DNA from: Anderseniella sp963700895 | GTDB lineage: Bacteria > Pseudomonadota > Alphaproteobacteria > Rhizobiales > Aestuariivirgaceae | NCBI GenBank assembly: GCA_963700895.1 | Contig: CAVOZI010000004.1 | Span: 124,001-188,000, forward strand | Direction of reading: 5' to 3' | Length of the DNA stretch: 64,000 bases | In this document: in pieces, positions 53,414 to 62,392 of the stretch | Position numbering within the stretch: the stretch's first letter is position 1 | How the letters are laid out: every line of letters starts with the position of its first letter | The notes under the pieces: generated by a model | Told to the model about the DNA's origin: nothing | Databases searched by the model: none | Seen by the model: only the letters and a program-made list of their open reading frames with translations | Translations under genes and position numbers: made by a program

Positions 53414-55477
53414 TCAACCCGCTAGCCGCTCCGACCGTGCATTGACGACCTGGTCGGCCAGCCGCCCGTCGAGGCGCTCCATGTGATCGAACCCGGCCTC
53501 GTAGGTGGCGACCCCGGCAGTGGCGGAACGCAGTTCGATGATCATGTCGCCAAGCGAGGACTGGGGCATCAGGGCGGTGACGGTGTCCCAGCCGTCCCAG
53601 CCGCTGCGCGGTTCAAAGCCCAGAATTTGCCCGCGCCGCTGCGGCACCATGGTGGTGACGCTGGCGGTCGCATCGGACGGCGTGTGGATGGCCACCTTCA
53701 TCACCGGTTCCAGCAATACCGGCCCGCATTGGGGCAGGCCTTCGCGCATCGCCAGCTTGCCGGCCAGCTGGAATGCCATGTCGGATGAGTCGACCGTGTG
53801 ATAGGAGCCGTCGGTGAGGTTGACCGCCACGTCCACCACGGGAAAGCCGAGCGGACCTGCCTGCAGATATTCCTTTACCCCGGCCTCCACCGAGCCGATG
53901 AACTGCTTCGGCACCGCGCCACCCACGATGGAGCTGGTAAACACAAATCCTGCTCCAGGCGCCTGTGGCCTGATCTCCAGCACAACGTCGCCATACTGGC
54001 CGTGACCGCCGGACTGCTTCTTGTGGCGGCCGCGCTGGGTTACCGGCTTGGTGATCGTCTCCCGGTAGCCAATGGTCGGTGCGTGGGTCGAGATTTCGAT
54101 CTGGGCGCGGTTCTGCAATCGCTCCAGGGCGATGCGCAAATGCATCTCGCCCGCACCGTGCAAGATGGTTTCCGCCGTGGTCTGGTTGTGCTCCACCTTC
54201 AGCGACGGGTCTTCCTCAATGAGCCGGGCAAGGGCTGCCGACAGCTTCACCTCGTCGCGGCGTTCCATGGGACGCACGCCCATCGCATAAAGGGGCGAAG
54301 GCGAAGCCATGGCACCAAGGGCAGGCAACTCCGCCTTCTCCGGTACCAGCGCGTCGCCGGTCAGTGCGCCATCAAGCTTGCCAAGCGCGACCGTATCACC
54401 GGCGGCGGCGGACGGCACCTTCGTGGTGTCCTTGCCGAGCATGGTGTGAATGCCCGACACCTTTACAGGGCTCTGCGGCGCGTTGCCGGCAATGACCAAG
54501 TCGCCATCGCCCAGCTTGCCGGACAGGATGCGGGCAACCGACAGCTTGCCGGCGTGGGTCGTGTGGATGGTCTTCATTATCCCGGCAACCAGCCCTACAT
54601 CACCGTCAAGTCCGAGGCGGGCGCGGGTGGACTCGATGTTGGGCGCGTCGTGACGGATGGTCTTCAGCAGCCGCAGGATGCCGGTGGCATTCTCTGCAGA
54701 ACCGATCAGCACCGGCGTAATGAGGCCGTCGCGCAGTTCGCGGGTAAGGTCGTTGAACACGATCGAAGTATCGGGTGTGACGTCTTCGAGAAGCTGCTCC
54801 ATCAGCTTGTCGTCATGATCGGCCAGCGTCTCCAGCATGGCGAAGCGGGCTTCTTCCTCGCGCTCCCTCTCGGCAGCGGAAATCTCGCGGACCTCGGCAT
54901 CCTCGTGCGGGCGGTAGATGTAGGCGCGCTCCAGCGCAAGGTCGATGCAGCCGGTGGCCACGCCGTTTGCCCAGATCGGGATCTGCCTCAGCAACAGAGG
55001 TTGCTTGCTGGCGCTCTGCAGCTCCTGCAGGGTCTGCTGCACCGAGCCTTCGGCCTTGTCGATCTTGTTGAGGAACACGATGCGCGGCAGGCGCAACTCG
55101 TCGAGCCGGTGCAGGGTGAGCTGCAGCGCGGGCAGTTTTTTCGCATCGGGCTCCACCACGACGATGGCGAAGTCGCAATAATTCAACGGTGCTTCGGCCT
55201 CCTGCGCGAATTCGACGGAGCCAGGGCAGTCGATCAACGTCAGCGGTTCACCCATGCAGTCGGTTGTGGCGATGGTGGCCTCGATGCTCATGCCGTGGGC
55301 GCGGGCTTCAGTCGAGGCATCGCCGACCGTGTGGCCCGAGGCCACGGTGTTCTGCTTGTGGATGGCGCCGGTGCGATGCAGGATCGCCTCCAGCAGCGTC
55401 GTCTTTCCTGATGACATCGGCCCCACGAGTGCTGCGCACTTGGGGCCTGACGGCCTGATACGATTGGACGTGTCCAT
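53414..55477 (-). CDS. EF-G-like translational GTPase (elongation factor G family paralogue)
   Basis: 687 residues. GTPase domain: P-loop GPMSSGKTTLLEAI (about residues 19-32), DCPGSVEF (switch II, in place of DxPGH) and NKID (about 136-139). Domains II to V follow in EF-G order, with GYRETITKPV and GGHGQYGDVVLEI typical of domain IV and GQILGFEPRSGW near domain V. Differences from canonical EF-G, such as the lost His after DCPG and an altered P-loop, place it in the EF-G-like group often named FusA2 or translation factor GTPase. Its exact role is unknown. It stands alone on the minus strand between the terminator and idi. Confidence 0.88.
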   Translation of the reverse strand: MDTSNRIRPSGPKCAALVGPMSSGKTTLLEAILHRTGAIHKQNTVASGHTVGDASTEARAHGMSIEATIATTDCMGEPLTLIDCPGSVEFAQEAEAPLNYCDFAIVVVEPDAKKLPALQLTLHRLDELRLPRIVFLNKIDKAEGSVQQTLQELQSASKQPLLLRQIPIWANGVATGCIDLALERAYIYRPHEDAEVREISAAEREREEEARFAMLETLADHDDKLMEQLLEDVTPDTSIVFNDLTRELRDGLITPVLIGSAENATGILRLLKTIRHDAPNIESTRARLGLDGDVGLVAGIMKTIHTTHAGKLSVARILSGKLGDGDLVIAGNAPQSPVKVSGIHTMLGKDTTKVPSAAAGDTVALGKLDGALTGDALVPEKAELPALGAMASPSPLYAMGVRPMERRDEVKLSAALARLIEEDPSLKVEHNQTTAETILHGAGEMHLRIALERLQNRAQIEISTHAPTIGYRETITKPVTQRGRHKKQSGGHGQYGDVVLEIRPQAPGAGFVFTSSIVGGAVPKQFIGSVEAGVKEYLQAGPLGFPVVDVAVNLTDGSYHTVDSSDMAFQLAGKLAMREGLPQCGPVLLEPVMKVAIHTPSDATASVTTMVPQRRGQILGFEPRSGWDGWDTVTALMPQSSLGDMIIELRSATAGVATYEAGFDHMERLDGRLADQVVNARSERLAG

Positions 55478-55628
55478 GGCTCAAAAACCTCCTTGCTGCC
55501 GCTTTCGCCGGCAGATCCCGGAAGGTTCGTGTTGCCCGAGCCGACCGGGAAGCCGGCCGATTGCTGTGTTCTTGTACTTACGGGAAGGATCGTCTCACCT
55601 TGCCGTCATGATGGCAAGGGGCGCGTCT

Positions 55629-56156
55629 TCAGACGCCAAGGTTCAGCTCAGCCCAGCGGCGGATATAGATGGCAAACCACGGGCATTGCGTATCGGGTTC
55701 AACCTCCAGCAACCGCGGCAGGTCTGCCACCTCGACCCAGCGGATGGCGGCGACTTCATCGGGGTTGAGGCTGGTGCGCAGCGTGGATGCGTCTGCCTCG
55801 CCCTTGAACACATGGACCCGCTCGTTCTCGATCAGCCCGCCGCCTACGTCGGCCCGGTAGTCGATGATGGCCGTCTTGCGCAACGGCACCTCGAGGCCCA
55901 GTTCCTCGCCGACGCGGCGCAAGGCGGCATGTTCCGGCGTTTCCTCCCAGTGTGGGTGCGAGCAGCAGGTGTTGGCCCAGCGGCCAGGGCAATGATACTT
56001 GCCGGCTGCGCGCTGCTGTATCAGCAACCGGGTCCCCGAGAACACGAACACCGAAATGGCCAGGTGCTGCTGGCCAAGCCGGTGCGCCTCCATCTTCTCG
56101 ATGGGAAACAGCGAACCGTCCTCGGCGATCGCCGGGATGATGATCTCCTGGTTCAA
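55629..56156 (-). CDS. idi: Isopentenyl-diphosphate delta-isomerase, type 1
   Basis: 175 residues. It interconverts isopentenyl and dimethylallyl diphosphate for isoprenoid synthesis. It is a Nudix-related type 1 enzyme: HLAISVFVFSG, RRAAGKYHCPG-like QRAAGKYHCPGRWANTCCSHP containing the catalytic cysteine and metal His, then GEELGLEVPL and the catalytic-Glu segment GLIENERVHVFKG. It resembles Rhodobacter Idi. Its ATG lies 4 bases after the stop of the MoaD-like gene, so it appears to be last of the molybdenum-hydroxylase operon, an unusual setting for an isoprenoid gene. Confidence 0.92.
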   Translation of the reverse strand: MNQEIIIPAIAEDGSLFPIEKMEAHRLGQQHLAISVFVFSGTRLLIQQRAAGKYHCPGRWANTCCSHPHWEETPEHAALRRVGEELGLEVPLRKTAIIDYRADVGGGLIENERVHVFKGEADASTLRTSLNPDEVAAIRWVEVADLPRLLEVEPDTQCPWFAIYIRRWAELNLGV

Positions 56157-56160
56157 CGGT

Positions 56161-56406
56161 TCAGCCTCCGACCAGCTTGGGCAGGATGAACACCTCGTCG
56201 TCCGGCTGCACCGGCACCATCACCGCATTGGCGTACATCTCGCCGTTGACGGTGACGGACACGCCGCGGCGCACGGCTTCCGCCATGCCGGGGTACTCGG
56301 CTGCGAGTGCTTTCAGCAGGTCGTTGATCGTCTCGCCCTCCACCTCGACGGAGTCTTCCCCGCCGATGGCGGGCTTGAGCGATCCCCAAACCTGCACCCT
56401 GACCAT
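56161..56406 (-). CDS. MoaD/ThiS-like ubiquitin-fold protein
   Basis: 81 residues from the ATG at 56406, overlapping the stop of the molybdopterin-subunit gene by one base. A small beta-grasp protein: VRVQVWGSLKPAIGGEDSVEV, DLLKALAAEYPGMAEAV, SVTVNGEMYANA and PVQPDDEVFILPKLVGG. The C-terminal Gly-Gly is the thiocarboxylate/adenylation end of the family. MoaD supplies sulfur for molybdopterin and ThiS for thiamine. The position suggests a dedicated sulfur carrier for the neighbouring molybdenum enzyme, but this is inference. Confidence 0.85.
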   Translation of the reverse strand: MVRVQVWGSLKPAIGGEDSVEVEGETINDLLKALAAEYPGMAEAVRRGVSVTVNGEMYANAVMVPVQPDDEVFILPKLVGG

Positions 56407-58658
56407 CAGATCCGTCCGAGCGCCTTGAGCACGTTGGGCGGCGACATGGGAAGCCTTGTCATGCGCACGCCGGCAGCGTCCGACACCGAGTTGGAGATGG
56501 CGGCCAGCGGCGGCACGATGGAGGTTTCGCCAACGCCGCGCACGCCGTAAGGGTGGCCCGGGTTGGGCACTTCCACAATCACCGTGTCGATCATCGGCAG
56601 GTCCGAGCACACCGGGATGCGGTAATCGAGGAAGCCGGGGTTCTGCAGCCGGCCATCCTTGCCGTAGATGTACTCCTCGTTCAGCGCCCAGCCGATGCCC
56701 TGTACCGCACCGCCCTGGAACTGGCCTTCCACATAAGACGGGTGCACCGCCTTGCCGGCGTCCTGGAACACGGTGTAGCGCAGGATCTTCACGTGACCGG
56801 TTTCGGGGTCCACCTCGGTATCGACCATGTGGGTGGCGAAGCTGACGCCCGCACCTTCGGCGTTGATCTCGCAGTGACCGGCGATCGGGCCGCCAGTGGC
56901 GCCTGCCTGTGCAGCGATGTCGGCGAGGGACAATGGCTCGTGCTTGCCGGCATTGGGTGAGGCGGGCCGGGCATGGCCCTTCTCCCAGACCACGGCGTCG
57001 GCCGGGATGCCCCAGATCTTCGCGGCGCGCTCGCACAGCTTGCCAATGGCGTCACGCGCGGCCTGGATGGCGGCCATGCCGGAGGCAAAGGTCACGCGGC
57101 TGCCGTCGGTCACGTCGTTGTAGCCGAGCGAAGCGGTATCGGCGATGATGCAGCGCACCTTGTCGTAGGCAATGCCCAGCTCTTCCGCCGCCATGTTGCC
57201 GATGGAGGCGCGCGAGCCGCCGATGTCCGGCGTGCCCACCGACAGGCCAACGGTGCCGTCCACGTTGACGTTGAGCGAGACCGAGGTTTCGCCGCCGAAA
57301 TTGAACCAGAAGCCGCAGGCCACGCCGCGTCCCTGGTTCTTGCCCAGTTTCGCCTTCCAGTGCGGGTGGCTCTTGGCTGCTTCCAGCGTGGCCTTCAGGC
57401 CGATGACGCCGAAGTTGGGCCCATAGGAAGCCTTCGAGCCATCGGTAGAGGCGTTCTTCAGACGCACGTCCAGCGGGTCGAGCTTCAGTTCGCGGCACAG
57501 CTCGTCGATGACGCTTTCAATGGCGTAGGCACCCATCGGTGCGCCAGGCGCGCGGTAGGCGGCCTGCTTGGGCCGGTTGGTGATTACGTCCCAGCCGATG
57601 GCGCGGACGTTCTTCAGGTCATAGGGCGCGAAGCACGCCATGGCGCCGTAGGGCACGGCAGAGCCGGGGAAGGCGCCGCCCTGGTAGCGCAGGGTGGCGT
57701 CGCCGGCGGTGATGGTGCCGTCCTTCTTCATGCCGATCTTCACGTCGATGGACGATGAGGAAGTGGGGCCAGAAGCGCGCAGAACCTCTTCACGGCTCAT
57801 CACCATCTTTACCGACCGGTTCGCCTTGAGCGACAGGGCAAGCGCCACGGGTTCGATGAACACGGTGGTCTTGCCCCCGAAGCCGCCACCGATTTCAGAG
57901 GCAGTGACACGCAGGTTGGACACGTCGATGCCCAGCAGGCCGGCGCAGGTGTTGCGCACCATGAAGTGGCCTTGCGTGCACACCCACATTTCGCCGCGTC
58001 CGTCGGCGCCCATCGAGGCAACGCAGGCATGTGGCTCGATATAGCCCTGGTGGGTGGCGGCGGTCCTGAAGGTGCGCTCGATGACGAGATCCGCTTCCTT
58101 GAAGCCTTTCTCGACGTCGCCATGGCCGAACTCGAACCGTTCGGCGATGTTCGACGGCTTCTTCGGCGTCTTGTCGAGACCCTTGGTGAACAGCTTGTCA
58201 TTGATGACGGGCGCATCGGGCTTCATCGCCTCGTCCACATCGGTGACGTGCGGCAGCACCTGGTAGTCGACCTTGATCAGCTTCAGCGCCTGGCGGGCAA
58301 CCGACCTGGACACGGCGGCAACGGCGGCGACGGCATGGCCGTCATACAGCGCCTTCTCGCGCGCCATGACGTTCTCGCGGATGTCGAGCAGGCTGTCGTC
58401 GCACGGGCCGAAGTCCTTCGAAGTGACGATGGCATGCACGCCGTTGAGCTTTTCGGCAGCGGATGTGTCGATGCGCCTGATCTTCGCGTGGGCGTGCGGC
58501 GAGCGCAGCACCAGGCCCCACAGCATGCCGGGCATGGACATGTCGGCGCCGAAGCGGGCACGGCCGGTGACCTTGTCGATGCCATCCGGGCGGGCGGTGC
58601 GCTTGCCGACGATGTCGAAGTCACGCTTTATGGACTTGTTGTCTGGCTGGACGTTCAT
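56406..58658 (-). CDS. Molybdenum hydroxylase large (molybdopterin-binding) subunit
   Basis: 750 residues, xanthine-oxidase family. The N-terminal (a/b hammerhead) part has RPDGIDKVTGRARFGADMSM. The cofactor-binding motifs are GGGFGGKTTVFIEP (about 250) and QAAYRAPGAPMGAYA (about 375), and a GVGETSIVPPLAAI segment near the end carries the catalytic glutamate. The AYRAPGAP motif, not CoxL's AYxCSFR, argues against CO dehydrogenase. It resembles 4-hydroxybenzoyl-CoA reductase or aldehyde/nicotinate-type enzymes; the substrate is unknown. The start overlaps the 2Fe-2S subunit stop (ATGA), so it is translationally coupled. Confidence 0.9.
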   Translation of the reverse strand: MNVQPDNKSIKRDFDIVGKRTARPDGIDKVTGRARFGADMSMPGMLWGLVLRSPHAHAKIRRIDTSAAEKLNGVHAIVTSKDFGPCDDSLLDIRENVMAREKALYDGHAVAAVAAVSRSVARQALKLIKVDYQVLPHVTDVDEAMKPDAPVINDKLFTKGLDKTPKKPSNIAERFEFGHGDVEKGFKEADLVIERTFRTAATHQGYIEPHACVASMGADGRGEMWVCTQGHFMVRNTCAGLLGIDVSNLRVTASEIGGGFGGKTTVFIEPVALALSLKANRSVKMVMSREEVLRASGPTSSSSIDVKIGMKKDGTITAGDATLRYQGGAFPGSAVPYGAMACFAPYDLKNVRAIGWDVITNRPKQAAYRAPGAPMGAYAIESVIDELCRELKLDPLDVRLKNASTDGSKASYGPNFGVIGLKATLEAAKSHPHWKAKLGKNQGRGVACGFWFNFGGETSVSLNVNVDGTVGLSVGTPDIGGSRASIGNMAAEELGIAYDKVRCIIADTASLGYNDVTDGSRVTFASGMAAIQAARDAIGKLCERAAKIWGIPADAVVWEKGHARPASPNAGKHEPLSLADIAAQAGATGGPIAGHCEINAEGAGVSFATHMVDTEVDPETGHVKILRYTVFQDAGKAVHPSYVEGQFQGGAVQGIGWALNEEYIYGKDGRLQNPGFLDYRIPVCSDLPMIDTVIVEVPNPGHPYGVRGVGETSIVPPLAAISNSVSDAAGVRMTRLPMSPPNVLKALGRI

Positions 58659-59194
58659 GCGTTCACCCTCCGCTTTGCCGATGCCTTTTTCGCCCTGGCT
58701 TTCGCCGGCTTCGGTTTCGATGCCTTCCTCATGTCCGCGGCGGTGTCGAGCACGGCGCGGACGATCTTGTCATAGCCGGTGCAGCGGCACAGGTTGCCGG
58801 CCAGCCAATAGCGCACTTCTTCCTCGGTGGGGTTGTCGTTGCGCTCCAGCAGCGACTTGGCCGCCACCAGGAAGCCCGGCGTGCAGACGCCGCACTGCAA
58901 TGCTGCGTGGTCGAGGAACTTCTGCTGCAGCGGGTGCAGCTTCGCGCCGGTGGCCATGCCCTCGACGGTCTCGATGTCACAGCCTTCTGCCTCGGCGCCG
59001 AGCATCAGGCAGGCACAAACCAGCCGTCCATCAACCAGCACCGAGCAGGCGCCGCAGTCGCCGGTGCCGCAGCCTTCCTTGGCGCCGGTAAGGCCAACGC
59101 GGTCGCGCAGCACATCGAGCAAGGTCTCGTCGGCCTCGCACGAAAACTCGGTGTCGTCACCGTTGATCCTCGTTCTGACGTGAACCTGAAACAT
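58655..59194 (-). CDS. Molybdenum hydroxylase [2Fe-2S] subunit with basic C-terminal tail
   Basis: 179 residues. Two clusters are visible: plant-type GCGTGDCGACSVLVDG with a later CACL, and the helical-type QCGVCTPGFL with GNLCRCTGYDKIV. These are the standard small-subunit pair of the xanthine-oxidase family, passing electrons from Mo to FAD. The last 25 or so residues (KASKPKPAKARAKKASAKRRV) are strongly basic and absent from typical homologues. Its ATG overlaps the FAD-subunit stop by one base (TGATG). Confidence 0.92.
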   Translation of the reverse strand: MFQVHVRTRINGDDTEFSCEADETLLDVLRDRVGLTGAKEGCGTGDCGACSVLVDGRLVCACLMLGAEAEGCDIETVEGMATGAKLHPLQQKFLDHAALQCGVCTPGFLVAAKSLLERNDNPTEEEVRYWLAGNLCRCTGYDKIVRAVLDTAADMRKASKPKPAKARAKKASAKRRVNA

Positions 59195-60057
59195 CAGCTG
59201 TTCTCCTTCGCGCGGTCGCGCGCAATGATGGCGGCACGGCGTGCCAGCACGCCGGCAATGTGCTTGCGGAACTCCTTCGTGCCGCGCTTGTCGTCAATCG
59301 GTTTTGCCTCGGCCGAGCAGGCCTTGGCCAGCGCATCGAGCGCGGCATCGTCGACCATGGTGCCGACGAGCGCCTTGGCAGCCTTCGCCGACACGATGAC
59401 GGTGGGGCCAACGGCACCCAGCGCCACGCGGGCTGCGGTGCATTTGCCCTTGGCGTCGAGCGTCAGGCAGATGCCGACGCCGACCACGGCGATGTCCATT
59501 TCGGTGCGCGGGATGAAGCGGAGGTAGGCATCGCCCATGCGCTTTTTCTTTTCAGGAATTTCGATGGATTCAACCAGTTCGCCCTTCTTCAGCGCGTTCT
59601 TTCCGGGGCCTTTCAGCAGCTTTTCAACCGCCAGCGTGCGCTTTGCCTTGGGGCCGACGATGACGGCCCTGGCACCTGCTGCTGCCATGGCCGGCACGCT
59701 GTCTGCGGCAGGCGAGGCGTTGCACAGGTTGCCGGCAATGGTGGCGCGGCCCTGGATCTGGGTGGAGCCGATCAGGTTGGCGGCCTCGACCACGCCGGGC
59801 CATGCCTTCTTCAACGCTGCGTCCTCGCTCATCTCGGCTGCGGACACGGCAGCGCCGATGCGCCAGCCCTTGCCGGCGCGGGTGATCTTGCGCATCGGAG
59901 CAATGCGCTTGATGTCGATGACGGCGTCGGGCTCGGTATAGCCACCCTTCATGCGGACGAGCAGGTCTGTGCCGCCAGCCATGATGTGGGCCTTGCCCTT
60001 GGTGCTGGCAAGCAGCTTCACGGCTTCCTTTGCGGATGCCGGTGCGAAATACTCCAT
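59194..60057 (-). CDS. Molybdenum hydroxylase FAD-binding subunit
   Basis: 287 residues from the ATG at 60057. FAD-binding (CoxM/HcrB-like) fold: MEYFAPASAKEAVKLLAS, AGGTDLLVRMKGGYTEPDAVIDI and ATIAGNLCNASPAADSVPAM (FAD pyrophosphate binding). A CO-dehydrogenase-flavoprotein C-terminal domain follows (RFIPRTEMDIAVVGVGICL). It is first gene of the FAD-FeS-Mo-MoaD-idi minus-strand unit and divergent from the beta-oxidation operon, with 211 bases between. No regulator gene is adjacent. Confidence 0.9.
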   Translation of the reverse strand: MEYFAPASAKEAVKLLASTKGKAHIMAGGTDLLVRMKGGYTEPDAVIDIKRIAPMRKITRAGKGWRIGAAVSAAEMSEDAALKKAWPGVVEAANLIGSTQIQGRATIAGNLCNASPAADSVPAMAAAGARAVIVGPKAKRTLAVEKLLKGPGKNALKKGELVESIEIPEKKKRMGDAYLRFIPRTEMDIAVVGVGICLTLDAKGKCTAARVALGAVGPTVIVSAKAAKALVGTMVDDAALDALAKACSAEAKPIDDKRGTKEFRKHIAGVLARRAAIIARDRAKENS

Positions 60058-60268
60058 CTGATGCCTCCTGACGGAACGAATGCTGACGGTCAGGCTAGCC
60101 CAACCGGCGGGCTCGCGTCGAGGCCCCCCGGCGACGCACCGCATTGCGTTTCCGGCATAGCCGCAAGGAAGGCTCAGGTGCAATATTTTGCGGCCTTGGT
60201 GATGTTGCGTGGCGATGGCGCCGTCACTAAGGTTGGCCGCCTTCCAAACCGGTCCAGCAGGAGCACCG

Positions 60269-62389
60269 ATGTCTTCGCCAGTTGCCTATACGCTCGACGG
60301 CGATATCGCCGTCATCAGCATCGATAACCCGCCCGTGAATGCCCTGTCCCACGCGGTTCGCAAGGGCCTGCTTGCGGCTGTCGAGCGGTTCCAGAATGAC
60401 CACGCTGCGAAAGCTGCGGTGATCGTTGGCGCTGGCCGGACGTTCATTGCGGGTGCCGACATCAAGGAATTCGGCAAGCCGCTGGCTGACCCGCAGCTGC
60501 CGCACATCACCAACGTGATCGAGGCCAGCGGCAAGCCGGTTGTCGCTGCGCTGCACGGCACTGCGCTGGGCGGCGGCCTCGAGGTGGCGCTTGGCTGTCA
60601 TTACCGGGTGGCGGTGAAAGGCGCGAAGGTTGGCCTGCCCGAGGTCAATCTCGGGATTCTGCCGGGTGCGGGCGGCACGCAGCGCACGCCACGGCTCGTC
60701 GGCGTCGAGACGGCGGCGGAGATGATCACCAGCGGGCGGCACGTGGGCGCTGCCGAGGCGCGCAAGTCCGGGCTCATCGACCACCTCGACGAGGGCAGCG
60801 ATCCGGTGGCCGCCGGCGTTGCCTATGCGCGCCTGCTGCTGACCGAAGGCAAGGGGCCGCGTCCGACGCGCGACATCTCCAGCAAGCTGGATGAGGCAAG
60901 ACAGGACACAGGGCTGTTTGACCGCCTCAAGGCCGAAGCGGGAAAGAAGGCGCGGGGCCAGCTGTCGCCGGTGGTGTGCATCGAAGCCATCGAGGCGGCA
61001 GTGACGTCACCCGATTTTGATGCCGGCATGGCGCGCGAGCGCGAGCTGTTCCAGCAGTTGATGGCATCGCCGCAGCGCGAAGCGCTGATCCATGCGTTCT
61101 TCGGCGAGCGCACGGTGGGCAAGGTGCCGGAACTGAAGGACGGCAAACCACGCAATGTCGCCAAGATCGGCGTGATCGGCGGCGGCACCATGGGCTCCGG
61201 CATCACGCTTGCCATGATGAATGCCGGCATCCCGGTCGTCATGGTCGAGCGCGATGATGCAGCCATCGCCGCCGGGCGTGAGCGTGTCGCCAGGACCCTG
61301 CAGGGCGGCGTCGAGCGGGGCAAGCTGACCCCGGAAAGACGCGACTGGATGCTGGCCAATCTTTATGCGGGCACGACCGATATGGATGCGCTGGCAGATG
61401 TGGACCTCGTCATCGAGGCCGTGTTCGAGGACATGGGCGTGAAGAAGGAGGTGTTCACCAGGCTGGACGCCATCTGCAAGCCGGGTGCGGTGCTGGCCAC
61501 CAATACGTCCTATCTCGACATCAACCAGATCGCGGCAATGACAGATCGGTCGGAAGACGTGATCGGCATGCACTTCTTCTCGCCGGCCAACATCATGCGG
61601 CTGCTGGAAATCGTGGTCGCCGACAAGACGCATCCGGACGTGGTGGCGACGGCCTTCGACATTGCGCGGCGCGCCGCCAAGGTGGGCGTGCGGGCGGGCG
61701 TGTGCGACGGGTTCATCGGCAACCGCATCCTGGGCAAGTACCTGCGGGTGGCGCAGATGCTGGTGGAAGACGGGGCCACGCCGTACGAGGTAGACGAGGC
61801 GGTGGTCGGGTTCGGCTATCCGATGGGGCCGTTTGCGATGTCGGACCTCGCCGGGCTCGACATCGGCTGGATGACGCGCAAGCGCAAGGCGGCCAACCGC
61901 AAGAAGGAAGAGCGCTATTCGGCAGACTGGCTCGACCGCATCTGTGAACAGGGCCGCTTCGGCCAGAAGACGGGACGCGGCGTCTACATCTATACGCAAG
62001 GGGCGCGGCGCGGCGAGCACGACCCTGAAGTGCTGCAGATCATCGACGGCGTGCGGCGCGAGAAGGGCATCAATGCGCGCAAGTTTACAGCCGGGGAGAT
62101 CATCGAGCGCTACATGGCGGCAATGATCAACGAGGGTGCGAAGGTGCTGGAAGAAGGCATTGCGCTGCGGCCCGTCGATATCGACATCGTGCAGATCACC
62201 GGCTATGGCCACCCGCGCTGGCGCGGCGGGCCGATGAAGTATGCCGACATGACCGGGCTTGCCACGGTGCTGGCGTCGATCCGCAAGTTCGAGGCGGAAG
62301 ACGCCTGGTTCTGGAAGCCGGCGCAGTTGCTGGTGGACCTGGTAGAGAAGGGCGAAACCTTCGACAGCCTGAACAGGAAGGAAGCCTGA
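60269..62389 (+). CDS. fadJ: Fatty-acid oxidation multifunctional enzyme (enoyl-CoA hydratase / 3-hydroxyacyl-CoA dehydrogenase)
   Basis: 706 residues from the ATG at 60269, with AGGAG upstream. The N-terminal crotonase domain (1-190) has IDNPPVNALSHAVRKGL, GRTFIAGADIKEFGKP and LGGGLEVALGCHYRVA. NAD-binding 3-hydroxyacyl-CoA dehydrogenase follows: VIGGGTMGSGITLAMMNAGI (about 310) and ATNTSYLDINQIA, with HFFSPANIMRLLEIV holding the catalytic histidine. A C-terminal domain is complete. It oxidises 2-enoyl-CoA via 3-hydroxyacyl- to 3-ketoacyl-CoA. It is followed by the thiolase gene after 3 bases. FadJ/FadB naming is by analogy. Confidence 0.93.
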   Translation: MSSPVAYTLDGDIAVISIDNPPVNALSHAVRKGLLAAVERFQNDHAAKAAVIVGAGRTFIAGADIKEFGKPLADPQLPHITNVIEASGKPVVAALHGTALGGGLEVALGCHYRVAVKGAKVGLPEVNLGILPGAGGTQRTPRLVGVETAAEMITSGRHVGAAEARKSGLIDHLDEGSDPVAAGVAYARLLLTEGKGPRPTRDISSKLDEARQDTGLFDRLKAEAGKKARGQLSPVVCIEAIEAAVTSPDFDAGMARERELFQQLMASPQREALIHAFFGERTVGKVPELKDGKPRNVAKIGVIGGGTMGSGITLAMMNAGIPVVMVERDDAAIAAGRERVARTLQGGVERGKLTPERRDWMLANLYAGTTDMDALADVDLVIEAVFEDMGVKKEVFTRLDAICKPGAVLATNTSYLDINQIAAMTDRSEDVIGMHFFSPANIMRLLEIVVADKTHPDVVATAFDIARRAAKVGVRAGVCDGFIGNRILGKYLRVAQMLVEDGATPYEVDEAVVGFGYPMGPFAMSDLAGLDIGWMTRKRKAANRKKEERYSADWLDRICEQGRFGQKTGRGVYIYTQGARRGEHDPEVLQIIDGVRREKGINARKFTAGEIIERYMAAMINEGAKVLEEGIALRPVDIDIVQITGYGHPRWRGGPMKYADMTGLATVLASIRKFEAEDAWFWKPAQLLVDLVEKGETFDSLNRKEA

Positions 62390-62392
62390 ACC

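Noticed and set aside
56406..60057. Aerobic CO dehydrogenase (coxMSL)
   Set aside because: Subunit order fits, but the large subunit has AYRAPGAP where form I CoxL has AYxCSFR, and no coxDEFG-type genes are present.
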